From: Megalobrama amblycephala
Lineage: Eukaryota > Chordata > Actinopteri > Cypriniformes > Xenocyprididae
Length of the DNA stretch: 64,000 nucleotides
Direction: 5' to 3'
Assembly: GCF_018812025.1 (NCBI RefSeq)
Contig: NC_063054.1
Location: 12,238,422-12,302,421 of the forward strand
Made by a program: the position numbers and the translations under genes. Shown here piece after piece: positions 1 to 12,238 of the stretch. The stretch's first letter is position 1; every line of letters begins with the position of its first letter. A model generated the notes under the pieces. It was not told the origin of the DNA, ran no database searches, and was given only the letters and a program-made list of their open reading frames with translations.

Positions 1-421
1 CAGGACTTGGGCTGGGGGCCCCTGGGCTTGAGTTTATGTTTGCTACAAATGACCTCAACATCATTATGGAGTAGCACAAAATACACAAAAATTAAAATAT
101 GCTTTTGAGGTTCCTATACAATTAATATGCAACATGTCTAGCCTAGTCAAAGTTTAGAGGTAATATTAAATAGTCATTATAATACAATAAAATACAGGCT
201 GTGCTCTCTCAGTTGAGAGAAGATCAAAACACTGAAATAACACTGAGCAATAAAACCAGAGATGAACAGTATTTTTTAAATTTATTGTCATATCTGTGTC
301 CTCATGTCAGATTCTTAAATTTAATCAACAGTTTCAATCAGAATAAAAAGACACCATATGGCTATTACCAGTCAAATAAAATGAGCATCAACAAAATCCA
401 TCCTTGCATTTACACATACTG
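1..421. other. AT-rich sequence without recognised feature
   Basis: No exon with both splice signals, no RNA gene and no transposon end was recognised. The only open frames are short and without family resemblance. Confidence 0.6.
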
Positions 422-425
422 TTAA

Positions 426-1384
426 AGGGATAGTTCACCCAAAAAAGAAAATTTGATGTTTATCTGCTTATCTGCTTACCCCCTGGGCATCCAAGATGTA
501 GGTGACTTTGTTTTTTTCAGTAGAACACAAATTATGATTTTTAACTCCAACCGTTGCAGTCTGTCAGTTGTATAATGCATGGCAATGGTAACAAAATCTA
601 TGAGAGTAAAAAAAACATGCACAGACAAATCCAAATTAAACCCTGCAAATCGTGACAACACATTGATGTCCTAAGACAGGAAACGATTGGTTTGTGCGAG
701 AAACCGAACAGTATTTATATCATTTTTTTACCTCTAATACACCACTATGTCAACTGCCTTGAGCGCGCGTACGGCATCCGGTGTTTGAGGTGTTTACGTG
801 CTGTGGCGTAGTTTAAACATGGTGCCTGTAGTACAACAGTTGTTATACAAATGGAAGTAAACCACTAAAAAACATGGTTTATTACATCAAAACTTCATTT
901 TATTTTGTTACTTTTCGTAAGGGCAGCTTTACAAATAAAAAGGACACATACAAAGATCTTGTTCACATACCTCAGTTGGATGTGGAAAAACCATAGGCAC
1001 AGCTGATGGTTTAAGTCGTACGTGATCCTCTTCTGGGTATGTAAAATCACCAGGGGAAAAATGATCGCTGCATACCCTCGACAACTTTAGTATGTCAATG
1101 GGTGTGTTGATATCCAGCCGAAGAGCAATCAACCTTAACTTCAGGCAAGCAGGCTCAGAAGTTGGGAATACGCGGAAAGTCACATAGATTTTGTTAGCAT
1201 TGCCATGCATTATACGACTGACAGATTGCAACGGTTGGTTGGAGTTCAAAATCATCATCATTTGTGTTCTACTGAAGAAACAAAGTCACCTACATCTTGG
1301 ATGCCCTGGGTAAGCAGATAAACATCAACATCAAAAGCCTTAATAGATAAACATCCAATTTTCATTTTTGGGTGAACTATCCCT
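426..1384. mobile_element. TTAA-flanked palindromic DNA element carrying a THAP-like exon
   Basis: The ends are inverted: AGGGATAGTTCACCC on the left and GGGTGAACTATCCCT on the right, each bordered by TTAA (422-425 and 1385-1388). Arms of about 180 bp match in inverted orientation; the stretch reading gcatccaagatgtaggtgac near 490 returns as its complement near 1290. The middle is unique and carries, on the - strand, a THAP-domain coding exon. TTAA target duplication with purine-starting ends suggests a Kolobok-like or piggyBac-like family. That assignment is inference. Confidence 0.75.
971..1261 (-). pseudogene. THAP-domain exon fragment, probably transposase-derived
   Basis: The - strand frame from about 1261 to 971 reads a THAP-like zinc-finger C-terminal half. 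It shows TFRVFP (as in the FHxFP motif), then SRVCSDHFSPGDF, then RLKPSAVPMVFP, which match the conserved C-x2-H, the DF and the AVPxxF box of THAP domains. The N-terminal C-x2-4-C pair is not visible. The frame runs into a good splice donor on the - strand (GAG|GTATGT at 971/970), so this looks like one exon of a spliced gene. THAP domains bind DNA and occur in host factors and in some transposases. It sits inside a palindromic TTAA element, which argues for a transposase exon. No catalytic domain is visible nearby, so it is treated as a relic. Confidence 0.7.
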
Positions 1385-1496
1385 TTAAATGCAGCTCAGA
1401 CGTGACATGAATGGCTTTACACAGCAATTATAATTGCATTAATTATGTTAAGAGATTAATGTTCTAAATATAACATTTTTAATGTAGAAATATTAA

Positions 1497-2833
1497 AGGT
1501 TCTCTAAGTGATGTCATGCGTTTTTAGGCCAAAACATTTTTTGTCACATACAGCAAACATCTCCTCACGATCCGCTAGCTGCCTGTCCCCTGAACACACT
1601 GTAAAAAAACGCGGTCTCTGTAGTCGCCACGAGCTCCAAAAACAGCAATGAAAACAAACTGGTGCAGCCTGGACCACGAAACGTAATAAACATGCTCCAG
1701 CCAATAACCGACAAGAATGATTTTAAAGGTGCCCTCGAATGAAAAATTTAATTTATCTTGGCATAGTTAAATAACAAGAGTTCAGCACATGGAAATGACA
1801 TACAGTGAGTCTCAAACTCCATTGTTTCCTCCTTCTTATGTAAATCTCATTTGTTTAAAAGACCTCTGGAGAACAGGCGAATCTCAACATAACACTGACT
1901 GTTACGTAACAGTCAGGGTGTACGCCCCCAATATTTGCATATGCCAGCCCATGTTCCCAACATTATAAAAGGCATTAGACAAGGGCAGCCAGTATTAACG
2001 TCTGGATGTGCATAAACAAATCATCAGACTAGGTAAGCAAGCAAGAACAATAACGAAAAATGGCAGATGGAGCAATAATAACTGACATGATCCATGATAT
2101 CATGATATTTTTAGTGATATTTGTAAACTGTCTTTCTAAATGTTTCGTTAGCATGTTGCTAATGTACTGTTAAATGTGGTTAAAGTTACCATAGTTTCTT
2201 ACTGTATTCACGGAGACAAGAGAGCCGTCGCTATTTTCATTTTTAAACACTTGCAGTCTGTATAATGCATAAACACAACTTCATTCTTTATAAATTTCTC
2301 CAACAGAGTAGCATTAGCCGTTAGCCACGGAGCACTATCAAACTCATTCAAAATCAGAAGTAAACAATATAACAGTATACAATACTCACATAATCTGCCG
2401 CATGCATGCCGCATGCATGACGAACACTTTGTAAAGATCCATTTTGAGGGTTATATTAGCTGTGTAAACTTTGTTAAGGCACTGTTCAAGGCAAGCGCGA
2501 GCTCTGTGGGCGGAGAGCACGGGATTTAAAGGGGCCGCAGCATAAAATCGGCGCGTTTATAATGATGCCCCAAAATAGGCAGTTAAAAAAATTTATAAAA
2601 AAAATCTATGGGGTATTTTGAGCTGAAACTTCACAGACACATTCAGGGGACACCTTAGACTTATATTACATCTTTTAAAAACGTAATCTAGGGCACCTTT
2701 AAATGCACGTTCATGATTGTTTCAGGAAGCACGGAGGGGAGGAGGAGGGAGCGTCTAGCTAGCCTCTGTTTTGTTTGACAACACTTCGAACGTCAACAGG
2801 AAGTTACTCCACCCAGGATCACTTAGAGCACCT
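1497..2833. mobile_element. Outer TTAA-flanked element, split by a second element
   Basis: Left end AGGTTCTCTAAGTGATG after TTAA 1493-1496; right end GATCACTTAGAGCACCT before TTAA 2834-2837. These are inverted copies of each other. Removing the insert at 1727-2698 leaves a short non-coding element of about 360 bp. Confidence 0.75.
1727..2698. mobile_element. TTAA-flanked element nested in the 1497-2833 element
   Basis: Ends AGGTGCCCTCG and AGGGCACCT are inverted, and each touches a TTAA (1723-1726, 2699-2702). Most of the interior recurs at 34868-36333. No transposase frame is visible, so it is non-autonomous. Confidence 0.75.
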
Positions 2834-2837
2834 TTAA

Positions 2838-4791
2838 GTGATTGAAAAAAAATGAAAAAATAGGCTACTTTTTAAATGAAACTAAAACCGCAAGTGGTGG
2901 TCTTAATGAGTGAGTTGAATCCTTCAATCAACCAATTCATTCAAAATGCTAATTCATTTAACTTAGCAAACGACTACATTTATGAATGGGTAGCTTAATT
3001 GAATAATTTACTCATCTGATTCGTTCAAATATGCAGATTCTTTCAGGAACAAAACACTGTGTTGCTTGGAGATGCAGTGATTCTGCTGTTTGTTCTATTT
3101 TCTTTGATGGAGCAAAAACAAAATGTGTTGTGTCTATAAAAGTAATTTGTTGTTTATTGAACTGTTGTATAAAATCTGTCAGATTTGCGATCATGCAGAT
3201 GTTCGTAAAAACAGCTCTCTTGCTTGTGTGATAACTCCTATATCATATGCTTATGTTATTAATATAAAAAACAGGAACTTATATTAGTATTTTTATCATT
3301 TTGATGACATTTCTGCCCCACTATAGTGTTGAATGCAGTGAGATGGGAGAGAGCGCTCCGAACTCTTCAGATCGCATAATTTAGTGGAAAACTAATAGAA
3401 ATGATCATTATCTGTAAAAAAAAATGAGGCATGAACATATGCGAATTGATCAATATCTTTTTAAGTGTGTGCTTGTTTGGGCTAAAAGCCTTAGTAGAGC
3501 TGTTTAAACTGCCATGTGATCACAAATAAATTGGAGCAAATGAGATTCAATACTTGTGTCCTCCTTCTATGTGAAATAATGATACCAGTTTATGCCATTT
3601 GATTATAGCCTCGCAGTGCGCAGTCGGAGGCTGTTAGCCCCGGCTGTCCCGTTTATACCCCTCGCTCGTATTGGCTTGACAGTGGAAATGTGGCTAATAA
3701 TTTCTGACTGGCAATGGAATATAACTGAACAAATCTAAAGAACGTAAACGGGTAAAGGCGGGGCCCATAGGCTGCAGCCCAGTAAAGCCTAGTGGAAAGT
3801 CCAACCATGTGTGTATATGCTATAAGCAAAATTATTGATGATTAATTTTGCATTAATGGGTGTATTCAAATTTGTGTCCAGTTAAATGCTCTCTAGACTG
3901 TCCCTCCCTAACATCCCCTGCTCGAATTCTCATTCAATTCTATGGCCATTACTCAGTATGCAATTTCAGTTCTTCCGTTTTTGCTCATGGTCACTTTGGA
4001 TAAATTTTTGAGCTAATCACCTGAGCTGTAAATGCCATTTGACTCACCTTGGAGCCTCAAAATTATTTCCAGTTTCAATAGGAAATACGTCAACACTATA
4101 TAGGGTGCTGAAAGCAGTGTTTTTCTTTAAACATCAATTCAACATGTCTAGACAATATTTTTGAGCATCATATGTATTTATTTCAAGTCTTCTGAATCCA
4201 TATGATAGATTTGTTTAAGGAACATTCTTAGGTCATCATTTTAATAAAAAGCATCCACCATAGTTCTCAAATTTAATTTGCGAGTGCACATTTTCAAATC
4301 TGGTGTTTGCAAAAATTTCTACTTTTGTGTTCCACTAAAAAAAGAAAGAAAGAAAAGAACAGGGAAAAAAGTGTTTGGAACAACAGAATTGTTTTTGGGT
4401 GAAAAATTCCTTTTATGATAAAGCAACTGTGAATTGTATCTATTTGAATGTTCTGGATCTGTCACAACACATAATGAGCTGCCTACCTAGACAGCATTTT
4501 TGTGGTGCATGATCCCAAAGAATGTTGTCTATAGGAAGCCTACAGTAACTGGTGGGCTGTCTGTGTGTCTGCCAGGCACATTTAGTCTTGATTCTTGCTT
4601 TGTTTGATTTATTCTTTTCCATCAGTATCAGAACTGGATGCACTCATGAACCTTCACACAGCGACACACTGTAACCCTCCTACAAATTGTACACACTAAC
4701 TGTTCCATCTGGAAAAATTAAGTAGGCTTAGTGGGATGTGTGGCATCTATTTCAGGGTTGGTGGAAATCACACACATAATGTCTTTTTCTG
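2838..4791. other. Gene-free stretch
   Basis: No supported gene. A decayed arm of the AGTTCACCC family is visible near 4320-4420 (tttttgggtgaaaaattcc). A GC-richer segment at 3600-3790 has no recognised identity. Confidence 0.5.

Positions 4792-4828
<37 letters not shown>
4792..4828. repeat. (CT)n microsatellite
   Basis: Near-perfect CT dinucleotide tract of about 36 bp. Confidence 0.95.
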
Positions 4829-4833
<5 letters not shown>

Positions 4834-5504
4834 TGGAGAAGTAGTTAGTAAGTAGGAATTACTTAAAGGGGTCATGACATGAGAAATCAAATTTTCCTTG
4901 ATCTTTTTTCTTATAAGAGGTCTTTGTTCCAGTAAAACATCCTGCAAGTTTCATACTGTAGCTTAAAATTCCCTTCTCAATATAAACAAAGCATTCCTTT
5001 AACCAAGCTCCAAAAACAGTTCATTTGGATATTGTGGGTTTTGTGACATCACACAGCACAGGCAAATACATTTGCATATGACTGCCTCCAAAGCAAGACA
5101 TCGACGAATGGTATTCAGATATTCAGTGCTTATACTGGATGTGAGCATTGTTCTGACATACCCACGCAATTGAGTGTGTCGACAACAGGACAAATGGAAG
5201 AGTAAATGAACGTTTTCACAGTTTAAACAGCTCAATTGCGTCTCTGTACAGATTTCAGAAGGATCCCAGTGTCAGAAACAAGTGAATGGTTTATTTTTAA
5301 TGCCGGCCTGGATTGTGTCAGAGGATTATGTTTGTTCAAAGCATTTTACTACAGATTGTTTTGTAAATGAGTTCGAGAAGAAAGGTTTGTTAAAAGATAA
5401 AACAACCAACTAAATTGGAAACACAGCAACATCGTAACCATAAATGTTTTATATGGATAAAGTTATCAAAACACTGTAGAGGGGCATTGATACTGTTTCC
5501 TATG

Positions 5505-8162
5505 CGGGAACAGGAATACTATCATTTAAATGAACAGTGTCCTCCGGATTGCTCCGTACTTGGAACTCCACGGGTTGCGCGGCGAGAAGGCGGCCTCGCA
5601 CTCATCCACAGAAACTGCTTTCGCTGTAGGCTTACGAAATCGGAGCCTTTCAACTCATTTGAGCTTCAAATGACAAAGGTTGGAAATACTGACTTCTTTT
5701 ATTGTATTTTAATTTACCGACCTCCTGGTCCTGCACGAAAGTTCTTAGACGAGTTTTCAGATTTTTTATCTATGATTATTAAACTAGATAAAGTTTTAAT
5801 TATTGGTGATTTTAATTTCCACATTGACGATCCCTTTTGTAATGCATCGTCTGAGTTTTTAACACTTACAGACTCTTTTCATTTAAAGCAACATGTTTCT
5901 GGCCCTACACACAAAAAAGGCCACACCTTAGATCTTGTTTTCTCCTTTGGCCTAGACATAAACTGCCTGAATGTTGTGGATATTCATGTGACTGACCATT
6001 GTTGTATATACTTTAATGTGTCTTGTAATATGGTCAGTGATGCTCATACAGTGGTGTCCAAAAGGTGTATTATAAATCAAAAAGTTATTGAAAATTTTTC
6101 AGATTTCTTTCAGCCCAAATTCTTTGAGGATTATAGTGATGCAGAACCCCTTGTTAATCACTTCAATGACCATTGCCTTTCTGCTCTGGACATAGTGGCC
6201 CCTGTAAAGCACAAAACAACTTCTCCTAAAAATCCTTGTCCCTGGTTAAATGAGGAAATTGCTTCCTCTAGGAGAATATGTCATAAGGTAGAGCGTTTGT
6301 GGAAATCCACTAACTTGGAAGTGCACAGACTACATTTAAAGGAGCTTATTGTTTCGCTAAACGAAATGATGAAGCAGGCCAGATCTAAGTATTTTTTTAA
6401 TCTTGTAAACCAGAATAAAAGAAACCCTAAAGTTGTCTCTGATACTATTCAGAATATTGTTTCACCCTCCACTCCATTGGTGCCTGTTTTCACCATTGAG
6501 GACTGCAACAATTCCCTAAAATATTTCGTAAATAAGGTGAATGAAATCAAATCTAGTGTAAAAGCATCTGATGAGAGCCCAACTGTGGTAGCTACCCCAA
6601 ATTGCTCCTGGGCTAACTTTTCTGTCGTCTCATTAGATGATGTCATGATCTTACTTAAAAAGATGAAGCCATCCTCTTGCCCATTGGATATATTACCAAC
6701 ATCCATGTTTGTTAAAGTAATAGATCTTGTTGGTCCCATTGTTGTCAAAATTATTAACATTTCACTTTCCACTGGGATCGTCCCAAATTTTTATAAACAG
6801 GCAGTGATAAGCCCCATTTTAAAAAAAGCCCAATTTGGATCCAGCGGAACATTGCAATTATAGGCCAATATCTAAACTGCCTTTTCTTTCAAAAGTCTTG
6901 GAGAAAGTAGTAGCTGAGCAGCTGACAGCTTTTCTAAGTAACAATGGCCTCCTGGATAAGTATCAGTCTGGCTTTAGAAAGATGCACTCTACAGAGACTG
7001 CTCTCCTCAAAGTATCTAACGAAGTCCAAATGGCGGCCGACTCAGGAAGATACTCAGTATTGGTTTTATTGGATTTATCATCAGCCTTCGATACAGTGGA
7101 CCACAAAATACTGTTACATAGATTGGAAAATGAGTTTGGTGTGGCTGGGTCCGTTTTAAAATGGTTTTCCTCTTACCTGAGCGATAGAACTTTTTTTGTA
7201 TATGTAAATGATATATTGTCTGAAGCCACTCCATCCTTGAATGGTGTCCCCCAGGGATCTGTCCTGGGTCCACTTCTGTTTTTACTGTACATTACCCCTC
7301 TTGGAAATATTTTGAAACATTTTAACAATGTGTCATACCATTTTTATGCTGATGACATACAATTGTATTGCTCGTTTAATGATTCTGAGTTTCACAAACT
7401 AACAGATTTATTGAATTGTATATCTTGTGTTAAATCGTGGCTTGCTAGTAACTGTCTCCAATTAAACTCGAAAAAGACTGAAACCCTGATTATAGCCCCA
7501 GACAACAAAATTCCATCAATTGTCCAACACCTTGGTTCTCTGAGCTCCACTGTCCAGTCGAGCATCAGAAATCTAGGTGTCTGGTTTGACCAATCGTTGT
7601 CTTTGGACTGCCATTCGAGACTTTTGGTCAGAAATTGTTTTTATCACTTAAGAAATATTGCTAAATTGAGGATGATTTTAACGGACTCTGATCTTGAGAT
7701 GGTTATTCATGCTTTTATTTCTTCACGTTTATAGATTATTGTAACTCTCTTTTTACTTTTCTTAACAAATCTGCTCTAAATCGTCTCCAAATGGTACAAA
7801 ATGCTGCTGCAAGGCTTTTAGCAGGATCTGGCAGACGGGCTCACATCAACCCTATTTTGTCCTCCCTACACTGGCTACCTATCAAATTTCGCATTGATTT
7901 TAAAATATTAGTTTTAACTTTTAGAGCTTTAAATGGTCAGGCCCCACAATACATCACTGACTTGCTATGCATATACTCCCCAGGTCGTTCCCTTCGATCA
8001 GCAGGCCAAAGTCTTTTAATTGTCCCAAAGACTCGTTATAAAACCCGGGGAGATCTGTCTTTTGAGGCTGTAGCCCTGCCTTTGTGCCTCTGTGTGGCTG
8101 ATTCTGTTGAATCCTTTAAAAGGCAACTCAAGACACTGTTATTTAAACAAGCTTTTAGTTGA
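5505..8162 (+). pseudogene. L2 LINE ORF2 (endonuclease-reverse transcriptase), frameshifted
   Basis: Seen: the endonuclease C-terminal half (LIYRPPG, then LIIGDFNFH, then VTDHC) in one frame to about 6825, then reverse transcriptase in the next frame (NYRPISKLPFLSKVLEKVV, LLDLSSAFDTVDH, GVPQGSVLGPLLFLLY and YADD at 7345-7356), then the C-terminal part (RLQMVQNAAARLL, LHWLPI) in a third frame from 7734. The first break lies in an A7 run near 6822-6830. The second is an extra TA near 7731, just after ISSRL. Catalytic YADD is intact, but the frameshifts and the missing 5' half make it inactive. The protein copies its own RNA at a nicked target when functional. Confidence 0.85.
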
Positions 8163-8300
8163 TTGGGCTTAAGTTTACTTTGTGACTTTTTATCTGTTTT
8201 AATTTTATTTGTATATTAATGTGGTTTTACTTTGTAAAGCGCTTTGTGATTGTATCTGTGAAAAGCGCTCTATAAATAAACTTTACTTACTTACTTACTA
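5505..8300 (+). mobile_element. 5'-truncated L2-type LINE
   Basis: A non-LTR retrotransposon that begins inside the endonuclease domain and runs through a complete reverse-transcriptase region to a 3' tail. The 3' end has the paired motif gtaaagcgctttgtga / gaaaagcgctctataaa typical of fish L2 3' ends, followed by a TTAC tetranucleotide tail (8283-8298). The 5' boundary is approximate; it is where similarity to L2 endonuclease begins. Confidence 0.85.
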
Positions 8301-8417
8301 TGCAATGATGTTAGCCAATCAGTGGCTGTTTACCCCCCTAGCAAGCCTGAAAAGGGGGGTACTGGAAAAGGGGTTTTTCAATAAAACTTGGCTGCCTATA
8401 AAGTAGAAAGTTTAAGT

Positions 8418-8436
8418 TTTTTTTTTTTTTTTTTTT
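8418..8436. repeat. poly(T) tract
   Basis: Uninterrupted T run inside the right half of the 4867-9362 element. Confidence 0.9.
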
Positions 8437-8636
8437 AAGTCAATGCTCCCTTACTTCAGAAAACAGAGGATAAAAAGGATGGTGTCTTCCCTTTTGACAA
8501 ATAGGTAGGAGAAATTCAACACCCATATTACACTGGGTATGTTGCCTTCCAAGGCCACTACCACCACTCTGCTATGAATACGCTTACCACAGTCGAAAAC
8601 CGCTAGGAAGCATTTCTTGGCAAACTTTTAGTCAAT

Positions 8637-8747
8637 ATGGTGTCAACTTGTATTGTTCCTGGGTGCAAGAATTCAAAGAGTAAATGTTTAACGGTACAGA
8701 ATGCCACGATGGAAAATCTGGAAAAACCCTACATGTGTGATTGCTAA
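8637..8747 (+). pseudogene. THAP-like N-terminal fragment
   Basis: An ATG frame of 36 codons begins MVSTCIVPGCKNSKSK. C-x4-C with P, G and N in these positions resembles the first zinc pair of THAP domains (CxxPxCxN). The frame ends at TAA 8745-8747 without reaching the distal C-x2-H, so it is either a truncated relic or one exon. Its place inside the TTAA element at 4867-9362 parallels the THAP exon at 971-1261. Confidence 0.45.
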
Positions 8748-9366
8748 GGAGCGTCACCTGTTGACTGCACTGGAGTCGTATTTCTCACGGAGGAGCTCCA
8801 GAAGCATAAAGTGCGGAGCGACAACATTAAAGGACAAGAGAGGACCAGGCCTGGACTTTATGTTTTTACATAAAGATTAGCTTTTTAGATTAGCTTAGTT
8901 TCGTTTTGTTGTTTGTCTGTTTTGATATATATCGCCGGTCCATGATTCCTCCTTCCCTGATCTACTCGTTACATCAACATTTCAAACTGGATGACCACAA
9001 ACAGTGTTTTAGGCCAAATGGTCAGAACCGCCCATCCAAAGCCTGCTCCAAAGACTGATTTACCAAAAAAACCCACAGTGAAATGTACCGCAAAAAAAAA
9101 AAAAATGATGCTCAACTGAAAGTTGCCAAAGTTGCAATGGTGAAGTAGTTGTTGATTTTCTGCAGAGGCAGTCGTTCACCTATCTATTACATCATAAATA
9201 GGCACATTCTAAGTCGTTCGCTGGGCTTGGTAATATTAAAAGTTGTTTTCAGGCTAACAAGGAAGTTTTCAGTTCTGAAACTTACAAGATATTCTTATTG
9301 TATGATGACCTCTTATAGATCAAAAGCTCAAGGAAAATTTGTTTTCTCAGTTCATGACCCCTTTAA

Positions 9367-11945
9367 AGACCAAAACGTCATCCGGTGGACTTTTGCTGAC
9401 AAATAAATGTGAATTCTCAGTCCAGGTAACACGGAGAATGAGTAAATATTGTTCATTTACTTATACTACAGGCATTGTAACAATACAAAGCGGGTTGAAA
9501 ATCGGTGAAGTTACACTTTCATGGAGCTGCCCCTTAAAAACAGATCAATTTGGAAGCACTCATGCACCATTTCTGTCATTGACAAAACATTGTGTTGGTA
9601 TTTACTGGTGGAATTGTCGAAAAACTGCATGAAACCACTTCCAGGACATTGTCGTGTTCTCCTTAACCACAAAAGCAGTTTGCAACTCACATGTACATTT
9701 TTGCTCCATTTTGAAATGCTTAAAAAAAAAAAGCATTAACCCAATGCTCCTTGACATGTGCATGTTGAAATAAATTGTGTAAATGCTTAGCACAAAGGAG
9801 AAACCATATCTATAATGTGCATGACTTAGTTGTTCACAAAGGAAGCAGCTGAATGAAGCAGCTGGTCTCAACATCAGCATGCAGAACCCTGGAAAGGTAA
9901 CCGTGGAAACACAGATGACCGTTCTGAACATTCTGGTGTTTTATTCCACTTGCTCTTCTAACTAGGCTGTACCTTTAAGCTGGCGCATTTGTTGAAGTGA
10001 AAATATCTTGTTTTTTTCTAGGCAGTGTCATGTCATCCTGTTTTGCTCACCCTCTGTCAAATGTGTTCTCTGAGCAGACTTATGGGGCTCATCTCATAGA
10101 GGCGTGCTTATGCCGTCAGACATTGCCTTAACTGCCCTTCCTGCAGCAGCAGTCTATAAATGTTCTAGAGTCTGTATTCCAAACTGTGTAAGGTAAATGT
10201 CAGAGACTTTATTCTAATACTGCAGGCAAAATGTCACATGTTGAGGAACAGAGCAGAACAAAGACAACAGTGTGTGTGTTGGCTATTGAGATATAGAAAC
10301 ACACTTTACCGATTTCTGCTTGAAAAATCAATAGTAGAACTGATGAGATGTGTAGATTATGTAATTTTTGTACCACTAGTGCCACCAAACAGACGTCTGT
10401 TTCCCGTTAAACAATGTAACTGGCTGCTTAATTAACAAAGTATGATGCATCTTTGGAGACTTTGGAGTTTGTCTCACATTGATTGTTCGTACCATGTGAG
10501 TTCAGCAATCTAGAACTGTCATTATTGATGCCACACTTGTCAGTCTAATCAGTCTAATCACTAATCAGTCAGTTCAATGTTGAATTAATGTCAGATTATT
10601 GCTGTAAATAATAGGGCTGCAATATTATATAATATTTCACCAGATGTCTAGATTAGCTCTATTTGGAAAGAATTAATCATTCTAGAATGACTGGGGTGAT
10701 TTTGTAGGGGAGTGCATCTGCATAGGAAATAATAAACAGATTACAAGCATAGATAAATACAATAGAATAAATGCTTTATGTTTTTCAGTTAAGTCTAACA
10801 ATATTCAGGTACAGAAATTGAATAATCAAAGGTAAAATAACACTGCATAGTCTTCACTGTATAAATTAAATATAATGAATCTTTATTACAGCTACAAAAG
10901 TGATTTTCTCTTTGTCTTTTCTCATTTGATTAACATTAATGACATAGACAGCAGCAGGAATATTAGGCTGCTGTCACTTTAAGATGCACAGATCCGATAT
11001 AATGATACAAATCTGTTTTCTTTTTCAATGGTTTACGTTCAAGTAAGCAATAAGCGACTGTGTTTACAAGGATGCTCTTTGAGATGGGCATTTTGACATA
11101 ATTTTGCATGTATTTATCCGTTCAACCACAAATAGGCGCATAAACGAACAGTGTTTGCTTTGCTTGCTCCTCTGAGTGTGCACACAGAAAACAGCGCATG
11201 ATGAGTTCTAAATTTAATTCTCTTTCGCGTCTTCTTGCACTTGAATGGTCCAAAATTGATTGATTGTTTAAACTGACAGGACCTAAAACACGTGAAGATT
11301 ATCCCGAGTGCAACTAAATGGTCACATTTTGCCACCTTTTTTTCCTGCCGATGCGACCAAACTTTGTTAGAGGTCGCACTGGTATCACTACCAATTTGCC
11401 TACGTGATAAGCGCTGCCATTTCTGTTGCGTATGCAAACATTAAATGGTAAACGCGCCACAAGCAGAAAGAAACGGCGCTACTTGTTTGAAGTGTGCAAC
11501 ATCATTTGTCAGCTCTGTCCAAAAGACAGCTCAGCACGAGCTTTAGAGCGAGTGCGTATACTTGCAGACCGGTCTCGATCACACGACTACTAACAGCTCT
11601 GCAAAATGAGAGGTGTTCTAAAGTAGAAACACTAACTGTAACCATGGTAGAAACATGTAAACATGAAACTATGTGCATTTGCAGACATGACAATATTATT
11701 ATCACAAATGTTCTCAAATGTTAATGTAGAGCCCTGGCTTGCTTATTTTGCTCAAGAACATGATCTATTTAAGTCCACATGTCGTACTAACAAGAAACCA
11801 TGCTTATTATCACAGGTTGAGAGCTGTAGTTCCAACCACACAACTTTGCTATGCTGTTTGTGAATGTTTGAAACTATGATTTTAGGAAACAAAGAATCAT
11901 TTAACTATGTTGGTAATGATAGAACATATGAATATAGTTGGCTAA
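9367..11945. other. Gene-free stretch
   Basis: AT-rich sequence with no supported exon, RNA gene or complete transposon. Open frames here are short and show no family motifs. Confidence 0.5.
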
Positions 11946-12238
11946 AGGGGCAGTCACACTACACTTTGACTTCCATTCCATTGACTTCCATTCATACGCA
12001 TGCGAAAGCGTCAGACCACAAACGCAAGCTCACGCATTTCGCTGCATTCCAAAGTTCAAGTCTGGCGAACTCTGAGCTGCAAATTTGCATCACGTGAAGA
12101 TGTGTGACCAGTAGAAGATCGTTATATGTTGAATTCATGTTTATAAAAATGATGTTGCAGAGTGTGACATCATATCACGACCGTTGCAGTGTCTGAAGAA
12201 ATTTTGCATGCTTAAAGTCTTGTGTGACTGCAGCTTAA
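11946..12238. mobile_element. Short inverted-repeat element (MITE-like)
   Basis: Left GGGGCAGTCACACTACACTTT faces right-end GTCTTGTGTGACTGCAGC in inverted orientation, about 290 bp overall, with no coding capacity. Confidence 0.5.

Larger units (their letters stand above)
4867..9362. mobile_element. Large TTAA-flanked element interrupted by an L2 LINE
   Basis: Left end AGGGGTCATGACATGAG follows TTAA 4863-4866; right end CTCAGTTCATGACCCCT precedes TTAA 9363-9366. Inverted similarity continues inward for roughly 100 bp (ATTTTCCTTGA, then TATAAGAGGTC, then CAAGTTTCA appear in both arms). An L2 LINE occupies about 5505-8300. A THAP-like start is present at 8637, in keeping with a formerly coding element. 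Confidence 0.75.

Noticed and set aside
5415..6863. 482-codon open frame as a host gene
   Set aside because: Its motifs (LIYRPPG, GDFNFH) are LINE endonuclease, it continues into a reverse transcriptase in another frame, and the first 30 codons have no ATG and no family match.
11114..11437. 107-codon frame on the - strand
   Set aside because: No family motif; surrounded by transposon-derived sequence and without conserved features.
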